This document shows, one piece after another, positions 22,690 to 34,058 of a DNA stretch of 64,000 bases. Position numbers and translations under genes: made by a program. Source of the DNA: Bettongia penicillata ogilbyi (lineage: Eukaryota; Chordata; Mammalia; Diprotodontia; Potoroidae). Where the stretch lies: contig JAJHZJ010000220.1 in assembly GCA_023548195.1 (NCBI GenBank), positions 1,061,279 through 1,125,278 on the forward strand, in the 5' to 3' direction. How positions within the stretch are numbered: position 1 is the stretch's first letter; the number at the start of each line of letters is the position of its first letter. The notes beneath the pieces were generated by a model. That model saw nothing but the letters and a program-made list of their open reading frames with translations. It made no database searches and had not been told where the DNA came from.

Positions 22690-23430
22690 CAGGACTTTTT
22701 CAATAGTCTCTTAATTGATCTTCTTAAATCTATTCTTTCCCTTTTACTATTCAGTCTCTTCATTGTTCCCAGAGAAATCTTCTAAAAGCAGTTATTATCA
22801 GGTCTCAATATTATTCTCTGAAACCTACAATAATTCAGTTATATATCCCCCCAAGTTTTAAAGCATATTTTCCCTGAAACAGTCTTCTGAGATAGGTAGC
22901 ACATGTATTATTATGACCACTCTACAGATAAGGAGAAATGGCCTGCAGTTTAGAGAGGGAAGAGATTTGTGATGGATCAGAGGCCTGATCTGTGCTGAAC
23001 TCAGTTTTAACCACAAGTGACTCCAAAATCAGAACACAGTTCTCTAACTGCCTATTCTTTAGTTACAGAATGAATTCATTACTTCTTAGTATGACATTCA
23101 AGGTTTTTCATATACTGTCCCCCAGCCTATTTTCTGCAGAAGTATCTCCTCGTACTTCTAATGGCTTTTATATAATATTTTATCTAGAGAAGATATGTTC
23201 TGTATATGCATTCTACCCTTCCAAACATTCTGTTATTTTACTTTTACCTCTAATCTCCACCCCTCCCCTCTCATCTCTACTGTCAAAATCTTATTCATTA
23301 TTCAAATGCACATACTCCAGACATTTCCCTTTATTTGCCTAATTGAAGTAATTACTCTTTCTTCTATGTTCTGTAATTCTTTGCTTATACATCACCATTT
23401 CTACTTACCACATGCAACCTAATATTGAGA
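22690..23430 (+). mobile_element. L2 LINE split by a MIR
   Basis: L2 words 'caatagtctcttaattgatcttctta', 'attcagtctcttcattgttccca' precede and 'tatgacattcaaggtttttcatatactgtccccc' and 'catactccagacatttccc' follow a MIR-like SINE at about 22856-23024. The 116-codon frame 22992-23342 lies across the second half and is an L2 by-product. Confidence 0.6.
22856..23024 (+). mobile_element. MIR-family SINE inside L2
   Basis: 'tattattatgaccactctacagataaggagaaatggcc' and 'gaggcctgatctgtgctgaactcagttttaaccacaagtgactcc' match the MIR core and 3' part. Confidence 0.55.
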
Positions 23431-23454
23431 TTATATACAGAAATGCACAGTGAT

Positions 23455-24190
23455 TTGTTCATTCAGGATACATTTATTGTTTACTATGTGCCATGTGTTT
23501 CTGGTAGTCCAGAAGTTAAGTTAACTGTAAGCTAAAGAAGATAGATAAAGAAAAGAACTGCCCTGGGTCCATACAACATCTTGAGTATTTCGTTATCTGC
23601 GTTCTGTTTCCGCTTCCTCTTGATATAACAATGTTTTAGATTAGAATTTAGGAATATGATGGAATTGATTATGAGAAGTATACAATGAAATACTGTCGCT
23701 AAGGCTTTCATACAGAGACTAGGTATGTACATATCAGGATCAGGGATATCACAGAGAGTATTAGATTAGAACACCACCAGAATTCTTTCAAACCAAGAAT
23801 TCTATGATGTAAAAAACTAGGACAGCATGTTTAGCATAAAGGAGGAGAGAAATCAATCAGAAATTATATTTGACATTAGGAAGCTTAACATTTAACAAGA
23901 AAGATAAATAACATACAAGATATAGCTATAAACTCATGAAAGATTCCAGAAGCCAGGAAAAGATCAGTTACATATAGCCATATATCATATCTGAAACTAG
24001 TGAAATCACAGGTTTAGTCCCTTTAGCATTTGTCCATATTATCCCCTGATATTGATTAATTTAGTTAAAAGATATATGCTAGGCACTAAGCATTAGGGAT
24101 ACAAATATAAGCAAATGAGGTCATCTTTCTCCTCTCAGAGTTTATAATCAGAAAAATGACAAATAAAGCTAGAAAGTGACATAGAGGGAT
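23455..24190 (-). mobile_element. L2 LINE 3' pieces (antisense)
   Basis: 'ttcattcaggatacatttattgtttactatgtgccatgtg' and, separately, 'gatatatgctaggcactaagcattagggatacaaatataagcaaatgaggtcatc' (24060-24135) are both complements of the L2 terminus. Two different L2 copies are therefore packed here. Confidence 0.5.
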
Positions 24191-25284
24191 ACATGCATGG
24201 CCTCATGGCATAGTAACTAAAGAAATGTGGGGAATCTTCTATCCAGACAAGGTGAAAACAGTTGACCAATCAAAGCATAGGGTATTTTCAGGGTTTCCAA
24301 TGGAACTGAATTAGAGATTGGGATCCCAGAGCAGATATTATGGAATAGATGTTGCTTCATTATATTGGAATGCTATACCGATTTGAAATTGTTGAAGTCA
24401 TTGTGAATGCTATATAAACATTAAAGTTACATGTTTGAAACCAGAAGACTTCATAAAGGACGATCTATATCATTTTTTTTCTAATTATGAGAAAAGATAC
24501 TCGTAATAGATTCTATTACATCTATTCAGTATATCAATATTACTAGTCTAATAAATTAGTGTGCAGACTAGTGAAAAAAATATTTGTTATTAAAAAATCA
24601 TGTCTTTAATTCTTTCCCATTTCATATGATGATTTTAAAAATCAAGTTGTGACTAGGGTGGTGTACTGTGATCCAAAGTGGACCAGATCATAGGTTTAAT
24701 AAAGACTAGAAAGTGATATTCTCCAGTTTACAAAGACCCTGTGGTCTAGTTAGCATCGAATTAAAACACTGGTGGATTTTTCAGCTCTTAAAAAACTCTG
24801 AGTTTTCTATTACACCTGGAAATATTGACATAATTTATTTCAATGAGACACCATACTATTTTTACTGTTAAATTTCACTATGTTGCTCACTAATGACCTC
24901 CCAGACTGACTGTACTTTTTTCTACGTTTTTGAAGGAGAAAAATTTTCTGTCTGTGTTAACAACCAGTATGCACATCAAATTATGAAGATTTTGCAGGAG
25001 ATACAGCTTAATACATCCCAGAATAGGCACTAGTTGGAATGTGGTTAGGTTCATCCCTTCCATCTGTGCCCATTAGAATTCTCAAATTGGTTGACTGTCT
25101 TAAATTTTATCCTTAACATAGTTTCAAAATGTGAATTCCACAAGTTATTAAACTAACTAAAACACTGAATGATATTTTCTCTTAGGAGATGATTGCTGTT
25201 TATCTTCCCCCTTTACTTCTTTGGAGCAGGAAAAGGGAACAAAATAGGCATATAGCTACTAGAAGTATCTTACAGAAGGAGGAA
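24191..25284. other. Single-copy-looking DNA, no gene
   Basis: No open frame of 60 codons and no recognised repeat. Confidence 0.4.
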
Positions 25285-25455
25285 AACTGAATTTGGATCC
25301 AGAGAATTATATTTGATTACAAATCATTATATTAGTGGGATCTTAAACAAATTGCTTACTTCTCTGGACTTCAGGTTTCTCATTTTATGGGGGAAGGGAA
25401 TTGAAACTAGATGGCCTTTTCCCTTGCATCTGTCCATGATCACGGAGTCCTTGGT
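25285..25455 (+). mobile_element. THER1/MIR-type SINE
   Basis: 'actgaatttggatccagagaa', 'ttagtgggatcttaaacaaattgcttacttctctggacttcaggtttctcattt' and 'gggaattgaaactagatggcctttt' follow the THER1-type layout. A short antisense L2-like end ('caatttattaaatatt..catctactgtgggcag') follows at 25465-25530. Confidence 0.65.
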
Positions 25456-25530
25456 TGTTCTACAATTCAATTTATTAAATATTTTTTTGCATCTACTGTG
25501 GGCAGATTTAGATTCCCGACTATAAAATGT

Positions 25531-27339
25531 ACTTAAAAACATATAGAATCTCTTAAGATATGTGTAACTATATGTTTGGTGGTGTGGGATGAATTTCTCC
25601 ATGGACAGAGCAAATATTTATACTTACATCTAGTAACTTTTCATGATTTTTGAGACAAGAGAAATTTTTTTCTTGAGCTACATGGTATGGAAATTCGAGA
25701 AGTGATTGTTTAATTTTCTCTATGTTTAATTTATATCATAATGAAATTTAGCAGAAAGCTGGCATGTCAGCTTACAACTGGTGCAAGTAACTGCCTCTGA
25801 TGCCAGGGTCACCTAGTTTATCTCTGTTCCTTGTAGCCAGGATGCTTCAAATTTCCACCACTAAAACCCTTCTTTTACATTTATGAATCCCTCCCCCATT
25901 TCTAGCAGTTCCTCCCATTGAAATGGACTTTTGTGGCCTATAAGACTGAATATTAATCCATTTATTTCCAATAATATCTTAATTTTGATTAATTTATTTT
26001 ATTAGATAAGAGAATATGTTTGTGAAGGATTAATGCAGAAAGAAGGGAAGTTTTTATTGGAAAAGGTATGCAGGAAATACCTGAGACAAAGAATTCTTTT
26101 CCTTCTTCACGATAATATGCTAGTTAGCCTGGAAACTCTGGGTAGCGGCAGGGAGTAGCAAAAGAAGGAACACTGATTTCTAAAAAGAAGGAAGAGAGAG
26201 AGTCTTAGGAGACACTTTCCATCTATGTCTCAATTTTGCCTGAAACAATCTCTTTGCGTGTACACATCTGAATTCTTTCTGCTTTTCAGCTATATATCCA
26301 AATAGATACAACTTTTGTGCCTCAGCTTCTGACAAAATCTTCCAGATCTATATAGTTTTTAAAAACAATTTCAAAGATTCAGAACACTTGGATTCTTTTA
26401 TCCTCCCACTTCTTTGAATATGCAAAATTGACAAAAACAACAAAACAAGATGATGGATAGCATGCTGAGAAAAGCTTTACACAAATTATGCTCTAGACTA
26501 AAATAGGCAAAATTCTCCTCTATTTAGGGACGATTAACATAAAACAAGGTTCATAGATTTGTACTTGGACAAAAGAATAGTTCACTTGCGACTTCTTTTG
26601 GTGTCTGCTATGCATGTGTTTTTCTTGGATTGTATTTACCAGTGTAAAATACAACTTAAATCATAATTTTCATAGGGCTTTTTCAACTTAGGCTATTAAG
26701 CAAATTTTCATTTGAGGCAAGCCCTCTGCCTGTTTCTGGGTTATGGCTCTCCAGTGACTACAGGGAAATGAACTTGAAGTAGTGCCAATTTCTTACTGGT
26801 ATGGTTTAAAAAAGCCCAACACATTTGAGTAATAGGCATACTTCCATGAAACTAAATCTAATTAAAGCCTTGTCAGCCAGGACAAGCCCTGGCTTGATCT
26901 ATAAAGTCAGATAACAACAGATTTACAGAGCTGAACAATGTCAGGTAGGTGTTAAATCCTGACTGAATATTGACTGAGATAAGGAATGAGGTCCTTCATT
27001 TTCTGTAAGTGTTTATTTACTTATTTGATTATTTTAAAGTGTTTATTGTGTAAAAATTTGTCCTTCTTTTAGGGGTATGAAAACATAATTGGTTTCTCTT
27101 CTAGTATCTAGAACTTAAAAGGAAGGATCTAGGTAATAAATAGTATAGATTATCAACATAGATAGAGAAGAATGTGATTTACACAGAGAAGAGGGGACAT
27201 ATATAGATATGAATCCCTTTTGTTTCCAAAAATAAGGATTTAATAGTTATATTTCCTTTGAAAACTATGTCCAATTTTATGTTCATCTATATAAAGTTTT
27301 CAACATAGAGTGGTCATTTGAAATGCATAATATCACATG
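25531..27339. other. Single-copy-looking DNA; possible conserved non-coding stretch at 26640-26960
   Basis: No coding signal. 26640-26960 has unusually high sequence complexity for this window, few long homopolymer runs and no repeat I recognise. That is the kind of stretch where conserved enhancers are found, but conservation cannot be judged from one sequence. Confidence 0.25.
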
Positions 27340-28200
27340 TGAATTCCCACATTATGCATCACCTATTTCAATTAAAATCTAGAAGTATTTATTAACTTTC
27401 TAATAAATGCTAAACTTTACAGAAAAAAGATAAAGATGAAACAGTTCAGCTGTTGCTTTCAAAGTTCCTTTATTTTTCTGGGAGAAAACATGTACAAAGT
27501 TAAATTAAAAAGCATTATAAAAAGTAACAAGGTAGGGGATACTAACAATTGGGGCAATCAGGAAATGACTCTTCTAGGATGAGGCTCAAAAGCAGACCCT
27601 AGAAAGAAACCTTGGTTCCTGAAAGGGAATATAGGATGAGGGAGAGTATTCCAGGTCTAGACTCATGTATTCATGGGCACAGAGAGAGGACATGAATTGT
27701 TGAGTATTGGAAAGAGCAAGTAGAACCATTAAACCAGAAATAAGGGTGAAGAAGCAACAGTTATACATAATCAATTTGGAAATATAGGTTAGAACAACAT
27801 TGTTCAGGTCTTTTAATATAAAAAAGTTTTTATTTTATCCTTGAGGTACTTGGGAGTCACTGAAGTTCTTCAGCAGTACAGTTAAATGGACAGATTTAAG
27901 AGTATCACACTGGAAGTTGTATGAATGATAAAATGGATAGAATGGATCTAAAATTGAATGTTGAGAAGACCTGTTGGAAGCTTTATAATAGTGAAGACAA
28001 GAAATGTTGATTACTACACCAGCATATTCTTGGAAAGGGCTGTACCTACAGTGTCTGACCAGACAATTACTTTTGGGGTGTGGTGATGATTGTGAGTAGG
28101 GCTTCCTTATGTAAATGACTTGATTTTTTAGGTGTATTATACAATTCTTGGGTGTATGAGAGATACATTGATCCATTAGTGAAGATTTCAAATAATGGGT
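27340..28200 (-). mobile_element. L2 LINE, antisense, 3' half
   Basis: 'gagggagagtattccaggtctagac', 'tttattttatccttgaggtacttgggagtcactgaagtt', 'cacactggaagttgtatgaatgat' and 'aatagtgaagacaagaaatg' are complements of L2 3' words in order. The 118-codon minus-strand frame (27835-28191) is a decayed L2 frame, not a host gene. Confidence 0.65.
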
Positions 28201-28579
28201 AGAGAAGAGGTAATTACTAAAATTTGTTTATTGCTACATCAGTGCAGATGAAGAATATTCTTAGGTTTCAGATAGGATGCGCAGGGCTACAAGCTTCTAT
28301 GAGGGAGCACAGGCCTGCCTTATCAAGGTGGAAGCAGTTCAGTTGGCTCCTGCTTGGATTTAGATCTGGCTCAAATGAAGGACTAGACTTCCAGCAGTAG
28401 TATTAAATGTGCTGTTGGCATCAACAAGTGAATAAATCAAGAAGAATCTGGGTACTTATTAACTGGCTCTCTCCATCCCCAGCCCTTAGGAAATATCTGT
28501 TAATGTGAGAAGAAAAGGGGCATCTACTGAGATTCTCCCCTGATACCCAAGTCCAAAGTCCCAGAATGGTAATGGTATC

Positions 28580-28777
28580 CAGAGGTGGGGGCCCTGTGAC
28601 CTTGAAGCCACACTTGGCCCTTTAGGTCCTCAATTGTGGCCTTTTGATTGAATCCAAACTTCACAGAAGGAATCCCTTTAATGAAATGATTTCTACCTGG
28701 ACTCAGTCAAAAGGATGTACCCAAGTACCAAGAAGGCCACATGTGACCTCAAGGCTGTGGGTTCCCCACACCTGGAT
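28580..28777. mobile_element. Palindromic hAT-type non-autonomous transposon
   Basis: Left end CCAGAGGTGGGGGCCCTGTG pairs with the complement of the right end, CCAGGTGTGGGGAACCCACA, and the inverted similarity runs inward for about 90 bases ('tggccctttaggtcctcaattgtggccttttgattgaatccaaac' against 'ggactcagtcaaaaggatgtacccaagtaccaagaaggccacatgtg'). CAG..CTG ends and this layout match hAT-family MITEs described in opossum and other mammals. The expected 8-base target duplication is not clear. Confidence 0.75.
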
Positions 28778-29224
28778 ACACACTAAAGAGAGGTTAAGGT
28801 TAAGGGTAAAGCCAGTTTTAAAACTTGGAGGGAGGCGAGAGGAAAGGTGTTGGTGGTGAAGTTCTTTTCACTTTTTCATGAACACCTCTGACTTTTCTCT
28901 CTAATTAGTTTCTAAATGTTGTATATACTTTGGGCATTGTTTAATTTTCATTTCTTTAAATATTATTATTTTTTCCTGTATTATTCTTCACTTCTAGGAG
29001 CATGGAATTTTATCCTTTGATACTCACAATTTGGATTGTTTTTGTTGTTGCAGGTTGTTATTATTCTTCAATATGTACGTATGTGTGTTTGTGTGCATTC
29101 ATCTTTTTTGGTTTTCCTGAAAATTTTCCTTTTAATAAATTCCTTGTTTTTCTCTCTATAATATGTCTTTCCTCCTTGCATATGCGTAGTGGAAGGTCTC
29201 TTTCCCCTATACTTCTAGAAAATT

Positions 29225-29345
29225 ATTCATAACTTGTAAAGTACTTGGAAATGTAAAAGTACCATATAAGTGTGTTATTCATCATCATCATCATCATCAT
29301 CACTATTGTTGTCATCTGCAATAGTATTATTGTTTTTATATTTAT
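29225..29345 (+). mobile_element. MIR 3' end with (ATC)n
   Basis: 'cttgtaaagtacttggaaatgtaaaagtaccatataagtgtgttatt' is the MIR tail, running into seven ATC/CAT units (29281-29303) and TTATT-rich DNA. Confidence 0.6.
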
Positions 29346-30629
29346 TTTTTCTATGAACCCAAGACTTTTCTAGCCTAATACATATTCTGCTTTTAACCCT
29401 GATCTCTTTTCTTTGGATTTCATCTTCCTGTTTGTTCTCTTCGACCTAGTGAAAATCACTTTGTGCAGGAATGAGGTACCTTAAGGGTTAGTGGTAGAGA
29501 TCTATGAATGACTCAGTAAGAGGTATTCCATTAGCAATATAAAATCACTGATTCACTCTTAAGGAAAAGATATTTGAGAATTATTGAAGTTTGAAGTCAT
29601 AAGATTGTGTACTAAATGTGTTCTCTAATTGCATAATAAGTTGTTAAATAAAATTTTGAAAGTATTCCCAAATTTTTATCTTAATTCTTAGATCTTAGTA
29701 CTCCTCAAAGTATGTCAGTGTCATAGACAACTTCAATTTCTTATGCATTTACACATAAATTACTCGTTTTGATAAAGTTATAACAATATCTTTGGACACT
29801 TTTGAATTAAATATTTATTTTTTCTTACTTGTATATGATTTTCTTTCTCTACAAGCTACCAGCAGCATGCAGATTTCTGGTTTTCTGCATTATATTTAAT
29901 TAGTAATTTCCAGGTCACTCATAAACAAATGGGGTTAGGCATGTTTGTTTTTTAATTTTTAGCTCATTTTCAAATAGATAAAATGATAGATCTAGTCATG
30001 TTATTTTTTGATCTGAAAGTCACCTGTCTTCTTCATTGTCTATTTTTTTATTGCTAGTCAGATTTTATTCCAGTGTCATGCACAATCAATGGCTTTCCAT
30101 TAATGTGACAAGGTCCTCCTTTATCCGACCTTCCAAAAGAATTTGGCCAAGTTTCAAGTGTTTCATGGTCTGCCTTTCACTTACACTTTCATATATTGGT
30201 GTCTTTGTATTAAGTGCACTTCACCATGAAGGTCAGTGTAACATAAAGAAGTGAAGTAGAATTTTAAAGAGAGTTGTTATTGAAGATGTTGGTTAAGGAA
30301 CTTGCCTGACAAGATTAGAAAGAGAATATCAAGATAAAATGTATAAAAAAGATAAGAAGAAAAACCTAATAGTAATGATATTCTGAAGAGATTGCAGATA
30401 TGGTTTTAAGATAATGAGGGAAAATTAAGATTTTAATCATTTTGAAAATGATAATTGAAAGAAAAATTTAGTTACTTTCTGAGAATATATATCTCATTGG
30501 ATTGTTTTTTAGGCTAATTGATGTGACAGAACATATGATGCAGCTACTTATTTTCATGTAGGACACCTCTGAATCATGTCTTTCAATAATGTTCTTACAA
30601 GGGTCCCAAAAAATATTCTAATTCATATT
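29346..30629. other. No gene or recognised repeat
   Basis: AT-rich. A 72-codon frame (30036-30254) has no domain. Confidence 0.4.
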
Positions 30630-31340
30630 TTCTTGGAGGTTTTGGATGGAGGAGATTTGATTTTGTTTTCCTCTGTTTGCGCGCTTTGCTCTTCCTTGTC
30701 ATCAAAGAAACATTCTACAGTCTGATTCTTTTCCCAGTTTTTGCTCATTTCCCCCACCATTTACTTGACTTTTGAACTCTTTGTTAAGGTAGATCTCTGC
30801 TTCCAGTGGGGGTGGGTGGGTAGTGTACTGTCAGCCTCTGGATTCCCCCACAATCTGTGTGCCTAGATCTCCAGAAACAGTCTCTGCTACCACGCCTGCT
30901 GATGCTGTGACTGTTGTGTGTTCCTTTGCCCCATTCTCCCTCTGCTGTCTTGGGACTGGGGCTTGATGACTCCACTCTCTCACACTGGTCCCACAGGCTT
31001 TTTCCAGTGACCTTCTAATTTGTCCTAGGCATTTTGGGGTCCTGAAGTCTGGAAACTGCCACAGGTGTGAGAGATTCAGCATCCCCAAGGCCTTCTCAGG
31101 TCCAGTCTGTGCTAGCATGGCCCATTGTACTGCCCCCCGCCCCCTGTGTGGGGCAATAGACACTTCCTGGTGACCTTTTAGGCTGTCTTGTTCTGGAGAT
31201 ATGTTTCACTCTGTCATTCTGTAGGTTCTGCAGCTCCAGAATTTGTTTAGATGCATTTTTTACAGGTACTTGTCTAGACTTGGCAGGAGTACTCTAGAAA
31301 GTCCTTGCTGTTACTCTGCCATCTTGACTCTGCCCCTATA
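30630..31340 (-). mobile_element. Solo 5'UTR of an L1/HAL1-type element
   Basis: Antisense to an L1-type 5' end. On the minus strand it begins near 31340 with GGGGCAGAGTCAAGATGGCA, a start shared in form with the elements at 56790 and 59585, continues through the GC-richer UTR ('ctgtcttgttctggagatatgtttcactctgtcat' on the plus strand) and stops near 30630, close to where ORF1 would begin. No ORF1, ORF2 or A-tail follows. Open frames 30784-30975 and 30831-31163 are UTR by-products. Confidence 0.75.
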
Positions 31341-32074
31341 ACATGCTAGGACATATTCACATCAGCATCTTGATATTATATACCAAAGCAGAATAGTGTT
31401 TCGTATCATTTCCCCATCATAACATTTCTTGAAGAACATATTATTCATTGTATCTTATACATGAGAGAATCTTAACCTTTGCAATGCATTCTTAAAATTA
31501 TTGGAAAATTCATAAATTTATTTTTTTGTTGATTAAAATATTTCATGCTTTCTTATAATCTTTCACATAATCTTAACTGGATCCTCACAGCAATATGACA
31601 GTACTTCTATTCCTCCTTAATTAAGGAATCCAACATGCCACAGCACAGAATTCTAACTTTTCTTTTTTATGATTCCCACAGCACCCTTCTACCCCATGCT
31701 GTCAACTAAGTATTTTAACTCTTACTTCATGCAAAAAACTACCCAACAATGATAAATGTTCTGCAAGAGGTGTCTTTTCTCATCTTTAACCACGTCTCAT
31801 ATGGGCCTGACATTATCTCTACCATCTCTTCTTTTATTCCTGTTTCTAAGGAAGAGACATGCTTCTCATATTCAAAACTAATAAATTTGCATATACTCAT
31901 TAGTCCAATTCTTCTTGTCTTCTATGGTAGTTTCTCTTCATTATCATCATCTCATGTTACAGATATCAATTCTGAAGTTTAGAGCAGGCAGCTATAGAAA
32001 TAGTAAGATGACACCTTAAACCTAGGTCTTCTCTAAAATCAGCATTCTTTTCTATATATTGTTGCACTACAGTC
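31341..32074. other. No gene or recognised repeat
   Basis: A weak MIR-like patch may lie near 31545-31700. The 77-codon frame 31749-31982 has no domain. Confidence 0.35.
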
Positions 32075-32280
32075 TTTTAAGTCATGTCCAAATATTAATG
32101 AACCCCTTTGGGGTTTTCTTGACAAGGATACTAGAAGGTTTGCAATTTCTTTCTCTAGGTCATTTTGCAGATGAGGAAACAGCTAACAATTGTCTGAGGC
32201 CATATTTGAACTCAGAAAAATGAATCTTCATGATGCCAGGCCTGTTGTCCTATCTGTTATGCCACCTAGCTGAGCCTTAT
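32075..32280 (-). mobile_element. RTE-tailed marsupial SINE (nearly complete)
   Basis: Complement of the 9792 family: 'gaacccctttggggttttcttgacaaggatac', 'ggtttgcaatttctttctctaggtcattttgcagatgaggaaac', 'gaggccatatttgaactcag', and the head complement 'gttgtcctatctgttatgccacctagctg'. Confidence 0.75.
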
Positions 32281-32329
32281 AGACTATGTGATTACTGCAG
32301 ACTGTATTTCTCTTCTTTTTAGCTAAATC

Positions 32330-33010
32330 ATTTGAAAAATTCATCTACACTTGGAATTTCTACTCTTTCTTCCTTAATTTCATCTATTAACTCTGTAATC
32401 TGGTTTCTAAACATATTATTTAGCTGCAACTGCTTTTCAAATTTATCCATGATCTCTTAATTTTATCATTTTTGACCTCTCTCTACCATTTGGTATTGTT
32501 GAATACTTGCCTTCTTCTACTGAATACTATCTCCTCTGTAGGTTTTAATGTCAATTCTCTTTCTTATTTCCCCACAAACCTGTATCATCAATCCTTCAAA
32601 TGAAAGGGAATGAACATTTATTATGAGTTGACTATATTCCAGGGTTGTAATAAGTACGTTACAAATATTATTTCACTTGATACTAATAACCTTCTGAGTC
32701 ATTAACTATTATTATAACTTTTTTACAGTTGAGGATTTCGATACACATGGAAGTTAAGTAACAGGGTCATATGACTAGTAAGTGTTTAAAGGCTAAATGT
32801 GAATTCTATCTAGGGCTAGAGTTCTACACATTGTATCTAATTGTCTTCTTCTTAATCACTATTGCTGGACTTTCTTCCATAGCATTCCCTAAAAATGTGG
32901 GTGCTCCCCAACACTCTCAACTAGGACATTTGTTTTTGTTTTTGCTTTCTATATTTTCTACCATTATGTTGTTATAATCTTATCAGTTCAACTGTCATCT
33001 ATGTGTACTT
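32330..33010 (+). pseudogene. L2 ORF2 reverse-transcriptase remnant split by a MIR
   Basis: Before the MIR, GACCTCTCTCTACCATTTGG occupies the place of the L2 DLSAAFDTVDH block and is followed by 'tactatctcctctgtaggtttt'. After the MIR (32635-32860), 'ggtgctccccaacactctcaactaggacat' encodes GAPQHSQLGH, the decayed form of the L2 GVPQGSVLGP motif. The 68-codon frame 32771-32977 includes that motif. Reverse transcriptase of an extinct family; no function left. Confidence 0.65.
32635..32860 (+). mobile_element. MIR-family SINE inside L2 ORF2
   Basis: 'acaaatattatttcacttgatactaataaccttctgag', 'attattataacttttttacagttgagga', 'ggaagttaagtaacagggtcatatgactagtaagtg' and 'ctaaatgtgaattctat' are MIR in order. 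Confidence 0.7.
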
Positions 33011-33544
33011 GACATATCATATATGGAGAGAAGTATGATTAGTATGCTTCCTGAGCTCTGAACCATATCACCAACTGCATATTATCATTTAAAACAGTAC
33101 AAGAGGAAGAATTAGATTATCAAGTAAAAGAAAGAAAAGATCAATAAATTAAAACTATAAAAATATGGAAAGAGTTGACAAAGAACAGATGAGGATTTGG
33201 AGTAAGAAAAAGAGTTCCGGTGGGAATATGGTCTCACTGCTGTAAAGTAAGCAATATAAAGAAGGAAGAGACCAAAAATACCCTATTATAGAAAAGAAAA
33301 TTACTAAAGGAAATAAGTGGTGAAATAAACAACTAAAAATCTGATAATTTTAAAATCAATAGATTAATTCAATCAAATATAAGTGATATTTTCAAAAAGA
33401 AACTAAAATCCCACTTCAAGGTCACTTCACAAACAAAATGAAAGTCTGTAAATATGAGTAAGATATTAACTAATTTCAGCACTCACAAGGGGCTGACACC
33501 AACAACCCAAATAATGTGAAAAAATTCAATAATAGCAGAGAAAG
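33011..33544. other. No gene; A-rich unassigned DNA
   Basis: The A-rich plus strand between 33090 and 33470 could be an old LINE sense fragment, but I could not place it on ORF1 or ORF2. Confidence 0.3.
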
Positions 33545-34058
33545 CTAATTCTTCACTTCTAAAGTTCTCACTCAGCAGCCCCTCCCAAACCAACCACCAC
33601 ATTGGAAATGGATTGCCTAAGCCAGTAGACTGGTTTACAATAGAAATCAGCTGTGGCCCCCTCCTCCCTGCCATTCAGGAAAACAAAAAGCAAAACTCTC
33701 CAGAGGTTAGTGAGACAGCTAGTTTGGCTCGCCAAGAGGGGAGTGGAGTGTCTCCATAACTCAGGCCTCGGGAGGCAGAAGCAGAGGCAGCAGCAGACAG
33801 GGGTTCCCAAAGCAAGCAGGGGCTCAGGGCCATTATCGAAAGTCTCCTCATAAACCCCCTGAGGGAATTTAGCCCTATGAAGCAGCCCTGCCTCCACTCC
33901 AGCAGTTGAACTTAATCTCACACTGAATAGCAGCCCCAGCTTCGCTGAAAACCCTGAGGGTGGAAACCAGCATTTGAATCTCAGACCCCAAGCACTAGCT
34001 AGGTGGATCTGGAGGCAAGGAGGGGGGGAGAAGAATATCAGAAGTGAAGTAACTGGCT

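Noticed and set aside
27835..28191. 118-codon minus-strand frame that could be a small gene
   Set aside because: Lies wholly on an antisense L2 fragment and matches no ORF2 motif in full.
32771..32977. 68-codon frame with hydrophobic end as a small membrane protein
   Set aside because: The end is the decayed L2 GVPQGSVLGP region and the start lies in a MIR.
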